Below are positions 8,663 to 18,813 of a DNA stretch of 64,000 nt, in pieces; within the stretch, counting starts at the first letter, position 1, and every line of letters starts with the position of its first letter. A program made the translations under genes and the position numbers. Under the pieces are notes generated by a model. That model did not search any database. It was not told the DNA's origin and worked only from the letters and a program-made list of their open reading frames with translations. The DNA is from Halomonas saccharevitans (GTDB lineage Bacteria; Pseudomonadota; Gammaproteobacteria; Pseudomonadales; Halomonadaceae). The stretch covers positions 1 through 64,000 of the forward strand of contig NZ_FPAQ01000012.1 in assembly GCF_900116405.1 (NCBI RefSeq), given 5' to 3'.

Positions 8663-11600
8663 TCACGCGGCCCCTCGCAGCACCTCCAGCAAGCCCTGAA
8701 GCGGATGGGCCAGGGTCGCATCCGACAGTCGCTTGACCTGGCTACGACAGGAGTAGCCGGTGGCCAACAGGCGGCCGGCATTGACCGGATCTTCTACCTG
8801 CGGCTGCCAGGACTGGGCGTAGATGGCCTGCGAAGTGTCGCGATTGCGCGCCTCGTGGCCATAGGTGCCGGACATCCCGCAGCAGCCGCTCGCCAGTACC
8901 TCCAGCTCCAGGCCGAAGGCGGCGAACACCCGCTGCCAGGCCTTGGGCGTGACCGGAACGTTGGTCTTCTCGGTGCAGTGGGCAAGCAGCCGGAAGCCAG
9001 GATCGTCCAGCCCCCGCGACTCGGGGGCCAGCGCCGAGGCCCGCTCCACCAGCCACTCGGGCAGCAGCTGCACCTCGGGAACGGCGTCCGCGCCCAGGGC
9101 CGTCACGTACTCCTGGCGGTAGGTCAGGGTCATGGCCGGGTCGATGCCCACCAGCGGCACCCCGAACTCGGCCAGCGCCTGGAGCCGCGCGGCCTGCCTC
9201 GCCGCGGTGCGCTCGAAGGCGCCGAGGAAGCCCTGGACGTGGAGCGGCTTTCCATTGGGGGCAAAGGGCGCGATGAAGACGCGCACGTCGAGGCGCCGCA
9301 GGAGTTCGACGATGTCCATGACCAGCCGGGACTCGAAATAGCTGGTGAAGGCGTCCTGCACCAGCACCACGCTGCGGGCCTTCTGGTCACCGGTGAGCCG
9401 GCCTAGCGTCGTGGGGGTCGCCTCGGCGACGCCCCAGGCGGCAAGCTGTTTCCTGAGGCTCGCCCGGGACAGGCGGGGGCTGTCGACCATGCCCACGGGG
9501 CCGGCCAGAAGGCGATCCACCAGGCGATTGCTCAAGGCGGCGTTATAGAGCGGCGCGACCCGTGACAGGGCCGGCACCATGAATTCCAGCCCGCCGATCA
9601 AGTAGTCGCGGACCGGGCGCAGGTAGCGGCCGTGATAGACCTCCAGGAACTGCGAGCGAAAGGCCGGCACGTTGACCTTCACCGGACACTGGCCGGCGCA
9701 GGACTTGCAGGAAAGACAGCCGGCCATGGCCTCATGAACCTCATGTGAGAAGTCCGCCTCGCCGCGCCGCCGGGCCAGGGTGTTCCTCAGGCGCCTCGGG
9801 AACGCCTTGACGAAGCCCCAGGCGCCCTCTCGCCGCTGCCGGCGCGACGCCTCGAGCACGTCGACACCGGCCTGGCCCTGCAGGCGCAGCCATTCACGCA
9901 TCAGGCTGGAACGCCCCTTCGGCGAGTGGATGCGCTGCCGGGTGGCCTTCCAGGAGGGGCACATGGCGTCATCCGGGTCATAGTTGTAGCAGGCGCCGTT
10001 GCCGTTGCAGTAGACGGCATCGCCGTGAGCCTGCCAGACCCGCTCGTCGATCTGGCGATCGAGCTGGCCGCGCAGCGGCACGCCGTCGATGGCCAGCAGC
10101 CCCGGGTCGACCCACTTCACGGCCTGCTCGTCGACGCCATGCGTCTCATGATCGGCTGCGGGCGCCCACCCCGCGGTTTCGGGCGGGGTAGAGAATTCCG
10201 CGTCCTTGGGCGGGCTCCCCACGGTGTCGGGTGGGAGAGAAGGAGCGATCGGCGTGGCGATCTTGCCGGGATTGAGCTGGTTATGCGGGTCGAAGGTGCC
10301 CTTGAGCCGCTGCAGACTGGGATAGAGCGGGCCGAAGAAGGCCGGGGCGTACTCCGAGCGCACGCCCTTGCCGTGCTCGCCCCACAGCAATCCACCGTAC
10401 TTCCGGGTCAGCGCGGCCACCTCGTCGGAGATATCGCGGATCAGCGCCACCTGAGCGGGGTCCTTCATGTCCAGCGCCGGGCGCACGTGCAGTACCCCGG
10501 CGTCGACGTGGCCGAACATGCCATAGTCGAGCTCGCGGGCGTCGAGCAGCGCGCGAAACTCGGCGATGTAGTCGGCCAGGTGCTCGGGAGGCACCGCGGT
10601 GTCCTCGACGAAGGGCAGCGGGCGCCGTTCACCCTGAACGTTGCCGAGCAGGCCCACGGCGCGCTTGCGCATGGCGTAGACCCGGGTGATCGCCTCGCGG
10701 CCATCGGCCCGCGTATGGCCCAGGCGATCGACGCTGGCGTCATCCTCGAGATGGCGGCAGAAGGCCTCGATCCGAGCGGAGAGGCGCGCGGGGTCGTCGT
10801 CATTGAACTCGACCAGATTGATACCGTGGGTCGGCATGCTCCCGGCATTCGGGAAGAACTCATCGACGCTGTCCCAGATGAAGTCCTGCTGGGCCAGGCC
10901 CAGCACGGTGTCGTCTACCGTCTCGATGGAGGTGGGCGCCGCAGTGGTGGCCATCAGCGCCTTGGCATCGCGCAGGGCGTCCATGAAGCCGGTGTAGCGC
11001 ACGTTGACCAGGGTCGAGTGGGCCGGGATCGGCAGCACATTGAGTACCGCCTCGCTGGTGAAGGCCAGCGAGCCCTCGGCGCCGCACAGCACGCTGTTGA
11101 GGTCGAACTTGCCGTCCGGCGTTCTCAAGTGCGCCAGATCGTAGCCGGTCAGGCAGCGGTTGAGCGGCGGGAAGGTCTCGCGGATGCGCGCGCGCTCGGT
11201 GTCGATGATCTCGCGGGCCATCCGATGCACCCGGCCCAAGGCGTCGTCGCGTGCGCACAGGGCGTCGAGCTCGGCCTCGTCGACCGGCCGGCTGATCAGG
11301 CGCTCGCCGCCGAGCAGCACGCTGTCGAGTTCGAGCACGTGGTCGCGGGTCTTGCCGTACTCACAGCTGCCCTGGCCGCTGGCGTCGGTGGCGATCATGC
11401 CGCCGATCGTCGCGCGGTTGGAGGTGGAGAGCTCCGGGGCGAAGAAGAGGCCATGAGGCTTCAGCGCGGCGTTGAGCTGATCCTTGACCACCCCGGCCTG
11501 GACGCGCACCCGGCGATTCTCGACATCGATATCGAGGATGGCGTTCATGTGCCGGGAGACATCCACCACCAGGCCGTCGGTCAGCGACTGGCCGTTGGTC

Positions 11601-11872
11601 CCGGTGCCGCCGCCGCGAGGCGCCAGTACCACGCGGCGAAACTCGTCGCGTCCGGCGAGTCGGGCGAGGCGCTCCAGGTCGTCGGCGCCCTTCGGATAGA
11701 GCACCGCCTGAGGAAGACGCTGGTAAATCGAGTTGTCGGTGGCCAGCACCGTGCGGTTGGCGTAGTCCGGGGCGATATCGCCCGCGAAGCCGGCATCCGT
11801 CAGGGCCTCGAGGAAGTGCAGGTAGGGAGCATACCGATCCTGACGGTCGTCGGGGGCGAGTCGAGCGATCAT
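8663..11872 (-). CDS. ydiJ: YdiJ-type FAD/Fe-S dehydrogenase (D-2-hydroxyglutarate dehydrogenase family)
   Basis: A protein of about 1069 residues closely resembling E. coli YdiJ, which oxidises D-2-hydroxyglutarate to 2-oxoglutarate. Order: FAD-binding PCMH domain with PRGGGTGTNGQSL, substrate/FAD C-terminal domain (SYGMFGHVDAGVLHVRP-like region), a 4Fe-4S segment CLSCKSCAGQCP, and a C-terminal cysteine-rich part with SGCCGMSGTYGHE. It is slightly longer than E. coli YdiJ (1018) because of an insertion near residues 500-560. The ATG at 11872 matches the homologue start, although no strong ribosome site is seen and a longer in-frame option reaches 11971. A hairpin separates it from mmsA upstream. 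D-2-hydroxyglutarate is a by-product of serine synthesis and lysine breakdown. Confidence 0.92.
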   Translation of the reverse strand: MIARLAPDDRQDRYAPYLHFLEALTDAGFAGDIAPDYANRTVLATDNSIYQRLPQAVLYPKGADDLERLARLAGRDEFRRVVLAPRGGGTGTNGQSLTDGLVVDVSRHMNAILDIDVENRRVRVQAGVVKDQLNAALKPHGLFFAPELSTSNRATIGGMIATDASGQGSCEYGKTRDHVLELDSVLLGGERLISRPVDEAELDALCARDDALGRVHRMAREIIDTERARIRETFPPLNRCLTGYDLAHLRTPDGKFDLNSVLCGAEGSLAFTSEAVLNVLPIPAHSTLVNVRYTGFMDALRDAKALMATTAAPTSIETVDDTVLGLAQQDFIWDSVDEFFPNAGSMPTHGINLVEFNDDDPARLSARIEAFCRHLEDDASVDRLGHTRADGREAITRVYAMRKRAVGLLGNVQGERRPLPFVEDTAVPPEHLADYIAEFRALLDARELDYGMFGHVDAGVLHVRPALDMKDPAQVALIRDISDEVAALTRKYGGLLWGEHGKGVRSEYAPAFFGPLYPSLQRLKGTFDPHNQLNPGKIATPIAPSLPPDTVGSPPKDAEFSTPPETAGWAPAADHETHGVDEQAVKWVDPGLLAIDGVPLRGQLDRQIDERVWQAHGDAVYCNGNGACYNYDPDDAMCPSWKATRQRIHSPKGRSSLMREWLRLQGQAGVDVLEASRRQRREGAWGFVKAFPRRLRNTLARRRGEADFSHEVHEAMAGCLSCKSCAGQCPVKVNVPAFRSQFLEVYHGRYLRPVRDYLIGGLEFMVPALSRVAPLYNAALSNRLVDRLLAGPVGMVDSPRLSRASLRKQLAAWGVAEATPTTLGRLTGDQKARSVVLVQDAFTSYFESRLVMDIVELLRRLDVRVFIAPFAPNGKPLHVQGFLGAFERTAARQAARLQALAEFGVPLVGIDPAMTLTYRQEYVTALGADAVPEVQLLPEWLVERASALAPESRGLDDPGFRLLAHCTEKTNVPVTPKAWQRVFAAFGLELEVLASGCCGMSGTYGHEARNRDTSQAIYAQSWQPQVEDPVNAGRLLATGYSCRSQVKRLSDATLAHPLQGLLEVLRGAA

Positions 11873-11990
11873 GGTAGGGGTCGACCGGGCAAGAATGTGC
11901 GGCCCATCAAACCACGGCCCCCCTTCTATCGAGCGGCAGGAAGACGCCACCTCGGGACACTTTTCCGACATCCCGTGTCGGCCGGAAACG

Positions 11991-12026
11991 ACGACGCCCC
12001 CGCACCGAAGGGCGCGGGGGCGTCGT
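11991..12026 (-). terminator. Stem-loop terminator after mmsA
   Basis: Arms ACGACGCCCCCGC (11991-12003) and GCGGGGGCGTCGT (12014-12026) form a perfect 13-bp stem with a ten-base loop. The minus-strand flank CGTTTCC is only modestly T-rich. It lies between the mmsA stop and the ydiJ start. Confidence 0.7.
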
Positions 12027-12056
12027 GTGTATCGGCCCGCCAGGGTGCCGGAGAGA

Positions 12057-12098
12057 CACGGTCAGTCCGACACGGTCAGTCCGACACGGTCAGTCCGA
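12057..12098. repeat. Tandem repeat, 14 bp x 3, next to the mmsA stop
   Basis: CACGGTCAGTCCGA occurs three times head to tail (12057-12070, 12071-12084, 12085-12098) without mismatch. A decayed fourth unit runs into the mmsA stop codon at 12104-12106. Confidence 0.95.
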
Positions 12099-12103
12099 CA
12101 CCA

Positions 12104-13594
<1,491 letters not shown>

Positions 13595-13719
13595 GGGGTC
13601 TCTCTTTATCAATCGGAACGTCGGGCGATCACGCCGCCCGCTGATGCGGTGTTCTCAAGGGCCCGAAGAGAGGGACCCGGAGCCCCCCTCCCCGCCGGGA
13701 TGAGATCAAGGAAGTCGTC

Positions 13720-15003
13720 TCAGACCTCCCGGTCGAGCAGCGCCTCGTCGAAGGAGTAGCGCGAGAGCTTCTCGATGCCGGTCTCGGTGACCAGCACCTC
13801 CTCCTCCAGCTTGACGCCGTCGGCGGCGCCGACCTCGCCGATGTAGCTCTCCACGGAGACGACCATGCCGGGCTCGAGGATGCCGTCCTTGGAGAAGCGG
13901 TCGAAGTCCATGTGGTGGGCGACCAGCGGCGTCTCGCCGTGCATGCCCACGCCGTGGATGATCGACGGGTAGCGGCGGTCGAGGAAGCGCTCGGGGATCT
14001 TCCAGGCGCTCTCGGCGATCTCGCGGTAGCTCATGCCGGGCTTGAGGATGCCCATGTTGTGGTGCACCTGGTCGTAGGCCATGCGGTAGAGGCTCTTCTG
14101 GTAGGCGCTCGGCTTGCCCGGGCCGACGTGGAAGGTGCGCGAGAAGTCGGAATAGTAGCCGTGGCAGCCGATGGTATCGGTGTCCAGCGCCACCAGTTCG
14201 CCGGGGCGGATCACCCGGTCGCTCGCCTCGTTGAACCAGGGGTTGGTGCGCGGGCCCGAGGAGAGCAGGCGCGTCTCGATGAACTCGCCGCCCTGCTTGA
14301 TGATGTTGCCGTACATGGTGGCGAACAGGTCGTTCTCGGTGACGCCGGGCTTGATGGCGGCCTCCACCTCGGCCACGGCGGCCTCGGCGCCGGCCATGGA
14401 CTGGGCCAGGCAGGCGATCTCTTCCGGGGTCTTGATGCGCCGGCAATGCAGCGTGTCCTGCATGCAGTCGTAGACCTCGAGCCCCTGGGCCTCCAGCGAG
14501 CGCGCCAGGTTCAGGGCGCAGCGATCCAGGCCGATCTTCCTGTTGCCGCGGCCGTACTCCTCCATCAGCTCGGCGATCTCGATGCCGAAGGGGTCGGACG
14601 ACATATTGTCGCGCTGGTTGACCGCCGACCAGACCACCTTGGAGGTGCGCGCCTCGTCGATGGTCTCGAGCCAGGTCGAGACGTGGGCGCTGCCCGGGTA
14701 TTCGAAGAGGATCACCGGGCCGTCGAGCGGCACGTAGATATAGCGGGTGGAGTTGCGCAGGAAGTAGCCGAACATGTTGCGCGAGCCGGTAGCGTAGCGC
14801 TGGTTGTAGGGGTCGAACAGCACCACCGCAGCATAGCCCTGCTCAGCCATCATGGCGCGCAGGCGCTCGAGGCGGCCGGCCCGCAGCTGCTTGGGGTCGA
14901 AGGCGGTGGGGATGCTGTCGCCGTTGGCCATGGGGGCCGAGGGAATGACCGGGATCTGGTCCGGTTCGTTGTCGGTCAGCTTCTCGAAATCCACGATGCT
15001 CAT
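13720..15003 (-). CDS. DddP-like M24-family metalloenzyme
   Basis: A 427-residue creatinase/prolidase-fold protein. It resembles the DMSP lyase DddP more than ordinary Xaa-Pro peptidases: the blocks GGEFIETRLLSSGPRTNPWF and LDTDTIGCHGYYSDFSR follow DddP closely. All six DddP metal ligands appear conserved: Asp274, Asp276, Asp286, His350, Glu385 and Glu400. The Tyr five residues before His350 is kept. The position I recall as the DddP catalytic base (Asp377 there, six after the His) is Gly356 here, so DMSP cleavage is doubtful. Ectoine hydrolase DoeA, also M24, looks clearly different. Neighbours are a 2-oxoglutarate dioxygenase 105 bases upstream and mmsA downstream, suggesting cleavage of a hydroxylated small molecule. 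Confidence 0.72.
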   Translation of the reverse strand: MSIVDFEKLTDNEPDQIPVIPSAPMANGDSIPTAFDPKQLRAGRLERLRAMMAEQGYAAVVLFDPYNQRYATGSRNMFGYFLRNSTRYIYVPLDGPVILFEYPGSAHVSTWLETIDEARTSKVVWSAVNQRDNMSSDPFGIEIAELMEEYGRGNRKIGLDRCALNLARSLEAQGLEVYDCMQDTLHCRRIKTPEEIACLAQSMAGAEAAVAEVEAAIKPGVTENDLFATMYGNIIKQGGEFIETRLLSSGPRTNPWFNEASDRVIRPGELVALDTDTIGCHGYYSDFSRTFHVGPGKPSAYQKSLYRMAYDQVHHNMGILKPGMSYREIAESAWKIPERFLDRRYPSIIHGVGMHGETPLVAHHMDFDRFSKDGILEPGMVVSVESYIGEVGAADGVKLEEEVLVTETGIEKLSRYSFDEALLDREV

Positions 15004-15108
15004 GTCAGGGTCTCTCTTGTGGGGCTCGCGTCAGGGTCTATCTCGGGCGTGTCGTCGAGATTGTCGTTCTCGGGCGGCGCCCGGAATACGGCGCCGCGTG
15101 CAGCGAGG

Positions 15109-15990
15109 TCAATCGGCCAGGCTGTCGGTGCGCTCCATCCCTTCCTCGAGCAGGCGCTCGTGGATCGGGGCCATGCGACCGAAGATGCGCTGGGCGCGCT
15201 CGGGGCGGCCGATGAAACCGGGCTCCTTGGCGTAGGCGAAGATCACCGTGTGGCGCTCCTTGTCGCCCTCCACCGGGGTGACCCGGTGCAGCGAGTAGCG
15301 GCCGAAGAAGACCTGCAGGTCGCCGGGCTGAAGGTCCAGCGACTTGAGCCGCGAGCGGTCGCCGTCGATCACCCGCTCGACCTCGTCGAAGTTCTCGCCC
15401 TCGGGGCTGCGGATGCCGGGGGCATACTCGAAGCGTCCGCCGCCGTGGGACTGGCGCGTCATCATGGTGACGATGAATTCGTTGGTGTCGTAGTGCCAGG
15501 GGTGCTGGCAGCCCTCGCGCAGCACGTTGATCACGAGCCCCGCCAGCGGGTCGGCGTAGGGGTGGATCTCCTCCTGCTCCACCACGCTTGCGATGAAGCG
15601 CTGGAAGCCGTCGTGCTGGTAGACCCGGCGGATGATGGTGTCTTCGTCGATGCAGTCACCGGCGACGAAGCCGTTGGTGCGGTCGTCGAAGCGGTTCTTG
15701 GGGTGACTGTCCGGCAGGTCGGGGTCGCCGGCGCTGTTGTAGGGGTTGGTCTCGGTCTGGTTGTAGTGCGCCTCGGGCGAGAGCCGCTCGGTCTCACGCT
15801 CCAGCCGCGCCAGCGCCTCATCCGGCACGAAGCCCTTGAGCACCACGCAGCCATCAACGCCCAGCTGGCGGCGGCACTCGGCGATCATCTCGCGGCCGCG
15901 CGGGCTGCCGAGGTGGTGGATCGGGTAGCGCTCAAGGTCGATCAAACCGTGAAGTGAAGCGTCGTCTTCCTGAACGAGGGCGTCTTGCAT
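15109..15990 (-). CDS. HalD/BesD-like Fe(II)/2-oxoglutarate-dependent dioxygenase
   Basis: A 293-residue non-haem iron oxygenase. The iron facial triad is visible as His166-x-Asp168 in HPWHYDTNEF and His235 in GRYSLHRVTP; Arg246 is the probable 2-oxoglutarate anchor. Because the Asp is present rather than Gly, it should hydroxylate rather than halogenate, unlike BesD itself, whose relatives act on free amino acids. It does not carry the ectoine hydroxylase signature. A CAGGAG ribosome site precedes the ATG. It is the first gene of a three-gene minus-strand set with the DddP-like enzyme and mmsA, and lies divergent from a LysR regulator 105 bp away. Substrate unknown. Confidence 0.8.
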   Translation of the reverse strand: MQDALVQEDDASLHGLIDLERYPIHHLGSPRGREMIAECRRQLGVDGCVVLKGFVPDEALARLERETERLSPEAHYNQTETNPYNSAGDPDLPDSHPKNRFDDRTNGFVAGDCIDEDTIIRRVYQHDGFQRFIASVVEQEEIHPYADPLAGLVINVLREGCQHPWHYDTNEFIVTMMTRQSHGGGRFEYAPGIRSPEGENFDEVERVIDGDRSRLKSLDLQPGDLQVFFGRYSLHRVTPVEGDKERHTVIFAYAKEPGFIGRPERAQRIFGRMAPIHERLLEEGMERTDSLAD

Positions 15991-16095
15991 GGCGAGTCTC
16001 CTGCCTGATTCATAACGTCTGGACAGGGTAGTCAGCCGAGTTTAATAATAGAAATGAATGGTTCAGATAAAATACATTGCAAAGGCTCATAGATC

Positions 16096-16980
16096 ATGGA
16101 CACCGACCTGCTCCGCGCCTTCGTCACGGTGGCCGAGTGCGAAGGCTTCAGCGCCGCCGGCAAGGTGCTGCACCGCACTCAGTCGGCGGTCAGCCTGCAG
16201 ATCAAGCGCCTCGAGGAGCAGATGGGCGAGACGCTTTTCGAGCGCACCAGCCGCAGCGTGGTGCTCACCACGCCGGGCGGCCGCCTGCTGCCCTACGCCC
16301 GGCATATCCTCAAGCTGCAGGACGAGGCACGCCAGGTGATGGGCGTGGATCGCCAGGGCGAGCTGATTCGCCTCGGCACCTCGGAGGAACAGGCCAGCAC
16401 CTATCTGCCGGAGCTGCTGCCGCGCTTCGCCGCCCGCTTCCCCGAGGTGCGCCTGGAGGTGATGTGCGGCATCAGCGGCTCACTGGTCAACGACTTCCAG
16501 GAGGGGCTTTTGGACGTCGCCCTGGTGGTGCGCCACGGCCCCACTCACACCGGCCGGCTGCTGGGCCGTGAGCCGATGGTCTGGGTGGTGGCCGAAGGCC
16601 GTTCGATCGACGACTGGGAGACCCTGCCGCTGGCCCTGAACCCCGAGGGCTGCACCTTTCGCGCCCACGCCTTCGCGGCGCTGGGGGCCTCGGAGCGGCG
16701 CTGGGACGTGCGCTACGCCAGCCAGTCGCCCACCGGCAACAACCTGCCGGTCCAGGCGGGGCTCGCGGTGACCGTGAAGACGCCGCGCAGCATCCCCGAG
16801 GGCTGCCGCATCGTCGGCGACGACGAGGGCCTGCCTGAGCTTGGGTACGTCGAGATCGAGCTGCACCGCACGCCGGGCGTTTCAAGCGATGCCTTCACCG
16901 CCTTCTGCGATGAGCTGGAGGCGATCGTCACCGGCACCGACTCGCTGGAGTCGCTCGAATACGTGACGGGCGCAGGCTGA
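16096..16980 (+). CDS. LysR-family transcription regulator
   Basis: A 294-residue LysR regulator. The N-terminal winged helix begins MDTDLLRAFVTVAECEGFSAAG with recognition helix TQSAVSLQIKRLEEQMGETLF; the C-terminal half is a two-lobed effector domain. It is transcribed away from the dioxygenase/DddP-like/mmsA set, the classical arrangement for a LysR protein that senses a pathway substrate and controls both its own and the divergent promoter. The 105-bp gap is AT-rich between 16045 and 16085 (GTTTAATAATAGAAATGAAT), unlike the GC-rich surroundings, and presumably carries both promoters. Effector unknown. Confidence 0.88.
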   Translation: MDTDLLRAFVTVAECEGFSAAGKVLHRTQSAVSLQIKRLEEQMGETLFERTSRSVVLTTPGGRLLPYARHILKLQDEARQVMGVDRQGELIRLGTSEEQASTYLPELLPRFAARFPEVRLEVMCGISGSLVNDFQEGLLDVALVVRHGPTHTGRLLGREPMVWVVAEGRSIDDWETLPLALNPEGCTFRAHAFAALGASERRWDVRYASQSPTGNNLPVQAGLAVTVKTPRSIPEGCRIVGDDEGLPELGYVEIELHRTPGVSSDAFTAFCDELEAIVTGTDSLESLEYVTGAG

Positions 16981-17024
16981 GAAAGCCGAGATACGGCGAG
17001 AAAGACCGTTGGAGTAGCTGCGGG

Positions 17025-17065
17025 ATACCAAGGAGGGATTCAGGAAATACCAAGGGGGATTCAGG
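17025..17065. repeat. Imperfect direct duplication, about 20 bp x 2
   Basis: ATACCAAGGAGGGATTCAGG (17025-17044) is followed after two bases by ATACCAAGGGGGATTCAGG (17047-17065), lacking one base. It lies just past the LysR stop. The GGATTCAGGGGACAGA context is reminiscent of REP-like elements, from memory only. Confidence 0.75.
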
Positions 17066-17070
17066 GGACA

Positions 17071-17102
17071 GAAAACGAAAAATCCCCGGCTGCGCCGGGG
17101 AT
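17071..17102 (-). terminator. Rho-independent terminator of the acidic repeat protein gene
   Basis: ATCCCCGGC (17082-17090) and GCCGGGGAT (17094-17102) form a nine-bp stem with a three-base loop. On the minus strand it is followed by a T-rich tract (GAAAACGAAAA on the plus strand at 17071-17081). Confidence 0.85.
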
Positions 17103-17130
17103 GATGATCAACGCAAGACTAGCCGAAGGA

Positions 17131-17418
17131 TTACTCCGGGTTGACCGAATCCACGCCGCTATCCGGGGCGACTTCGTCGTCGTCCAGGGAAGCGTCATCC
17201 GGCGTTTCAACCTCGACCTCATTGGCGCTGTCGACACCGCCCTCTTCGACGACGGCGCCTTCTTCCAGCATGCCCTCATCGGTGGTCGTGGTTTCACTGA
17301 CCTCGTTGGCGGAGTCGACGCCGGTCGGCATCTCTTCAGTGTGGTGCTCCGCAAGGGCGGCACCAGAGAACATCATCATCAGAGTCAGAGCTGAAGCAGT
17401 GGTCACGACGCGATTCAT
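17131..17418 (-). CDS. Small exported acidic protein with GVDS-x-N repeats
   Basis: A 95-residue protein of unknown function. Residues 1-23 are a typical signal peptide (MNRVVTTASALTLMMMFSGAALA, cleavage after ALA), so it should reach the periplasm or be secreted. The mature part is very acidic and holds three copies of a short motif: GVDSANEV, GVDSANEV and GVDSVNPE, separated by Glu/Asp/Thr-rich linkers. There is no Cys, no aromatic core and no recognisable fold, so it may be intrinsically disordered and could bind cations. It has its own terminator and a palindromic upstream region, so it is a single regulated gene. I recognise no family. Confidence 0.75.
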   Translation of the reverse strand: MNRVVTTASALTLMMMFSGAALAEHHTEEMPTGVDSANEVSETTTTDEGMLEEGAVVEEGGVDSANEVEVETPDDASLDDDEVAPDSGVDSVNPE

Positions 17419-17432
17419 ATAGTGAACCTCTC

Positions 17433-17476
17433 ATTCAGTGAATAGAACTTCGATGCATCCTTCGTACTTGTACGAA
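17433..17476. promoter_or_regulatory. Two palindromes upstream of the acidic repeat protein gene
   Basis: TTCGTACTTGTACGAA (17461-17476) is a perfect dyad with 7-bp arms and a 2-base centre. ATTCAGTGAAT (17433-17443) is a second, smaller dyad. Both lie within 60 bases of the gene start at 17418 and are plausible operators. Confidence 0.5.
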
Positions 17477-17665
17477 TGCTGTACACAACCTATTCAAGTA
17501 TTAGACATAACGCAACCCCTCGATCTTGGGGCATATTTAACGCACACCCTCGGGACACCCCGCCGACGGCGAGAGTTCCTGACACGACGAGAGGGGAATG
17601 GCTGACACCACGGGACGGTCGACGACAGATGCCAGCAGCGCATACTCAGCGGCGATAGCAGGCGG

Positions 17666-18628
17666 CTACTGGCGGCGCACCTGCCGTGGCGTTGTCCCGA
17701 AGTGCGCCTTGAAGGCGCGCGCGAAGCTGGAACCGGAAGTAAAGCCGCAGGCCAGCCCCACCGAGAGCACGTCCATGTCCGTCTCCACCAGCAGCTGACG
17801 GGCCCGTTCGAGCCGCAGCTTCAGGTACCAGGCTCGAGGGGAGCTATCGAGATGCTGCTCGAAGAGGCGCTGCAGCTGGCGAGGCGAGACCCCGCTGCGG
17901 CTGGCCACCTCGGCGAGCGACAGCGGCGCCTCCTGATAACGCTCCATCAGCGCGACCGCCTCGACCAGGCGGCGGTGGTGCACTCCGAGGCGCCGGGCCA
18001 GCGACATGCGCTGCTGATCGCGCCGGGTGCGAATCCGCTGGTGGATCAGCTGTTCCGAGACGTCGATGGCCAGGCGTGAGCCGTGTCGACGGGCGATCAC
18101 TTCCAGCACCATGTCCATGGCGGCGGTGCCGCCGGCGCAAGAAAAACGCCGCTTGCCCAGCTCGAAGAGCTCGTCGGAGGTCTCGATGGCCGGAAAGCGT
18201 TCCTGGAAGGCCGGCAGGCTCTCCCAGTGCAGCGTGACTCGCTCGCCCTCCAGCAGGCCCGCCTCGGCGAGCAGGAAGCCGCCGGTGTCGAGGCCGCCGA
18301 GCACGCAGCCGGCCTGGTCCAGGCGGTGCAGCCAGGCCATCAGCGGGCGGCTCAGGGTGTCTTCGGGGCCGAAGCCGCTGCACACGGCGAGCGAGGGCAG
18401 ATGGTGCACCTCGCCGATGCCGCGATCGGCGAGCAGGGTCATGCCGTTGGAGGCCGTGACCGGCGCCCCGTTCTCGCTGATCAGCTGCCAGTCGAACAGC
18501 GGCCGCGCCGCGATCCGGTTGGCGATACGCAGCGGCTCGACGGCCGAGAAGAAGGCCATCATCGAGAAGCGCGGCAGCAGCAGGAAGCCGACGGCTTCAG
18601 GCAGCAGCCCATGGTAGTCCAGACGCAA
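17666..18628 (-). CDS. GlxA/CdhR-type AraC family regulator (second copy)
   Basis: A 320-residue regulator of the same class as the one at 7693-8661: DJ-1-like domain beginning EAVGFLLLPRFSMMAFFSAVEPLRIANR, and a C-terminal AraC pair (VASRSGVSPRQLQRLFEQHLDSS and VGLACGFTSGSSFARAFKAHFG). No good ATG is near the homology start. A TTG at 18628 preceded by AAAGGAG gives LRLDYHGLLPEAVGF and is the likely start; the longer upstream frame looks non-coding. No obvious target gene adjoins it: the divergent neighbour is a small unknown protein. Relatives govern betaine, carnitine, sarcosine or arginine use, so it may control genes elsewhere, possibly including those in the left part of this window. Confidence 0.85.
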   Translation of the reverse strand: MRLDYHGLLPEAVGFLLLPRFSMMAFFSAVEPLRIANRIAARPLFDWQLISENGAPVTASNGMTLLADRGIGEVHHLPSLAVCSGFGPEDTLSRPLMAWLHRLDQAGCVLGGLDTGGFLLAEAGLLEGERVTLHWESLPAFQERFPAIETSDELFELGKRRFSCAGGTAAMDMVLEVIARRHGSRLAIDVSEQLIHQRIRTRRDQQRMSLARRLGVHHRRLVEAVALMERYQEAPLSLAEVASRSGVSPRQLQRLFEQHLDSSPRAWYLKLRLERARQLLVETDMDVLSVGLACGFTSGSSFARAFKAHFGTTPRQVRRQ

Positions 18629-18813
18629 GGTACGACTCCTTTCGAACGATCGGCCCCCCTTCGACAACGGGGCGCGCGACCGGTATGCGTGTCCACGGCG
18701 ATGAGGATACCCGCTGTGCGGCGAGCGATCACGAAGCGAGAGCCCATCCCCTCGCACCAGGGGTGGCCCGGCGGCTAGACTGAGCGCCAGAGTTCCCAAC
18801 GCGAGGCGTCGCC

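Noticed and set aside
12057..12098. CRISPR array
   Set aside because: Units are 14 bp and contiguous with no spacers; the same holds for the other tandem repeats in the window.
13720..15003. Ectoine hydrolase DoeA
   Set aside because: Also an M24-family protein expected in halophiles, but the sequence blocks resemble DddP (GGEFIETRLLSSGPRTNPWF) and not DoeA, and no doeB or ectoine genes adjoin.
13912..15957. A 681-residue plus-strand open frame
   Set aside because: Runs antisense across both the M24 and dioxygenase genes, whose motifs are clear.
15109..15990. Ectoine hydroxylase EctD or a halogenase
   Set aside because: The EctD iron-site signature is absent; the HxD motif retains Asp, whereas BesD-type halogenases have Gly there.
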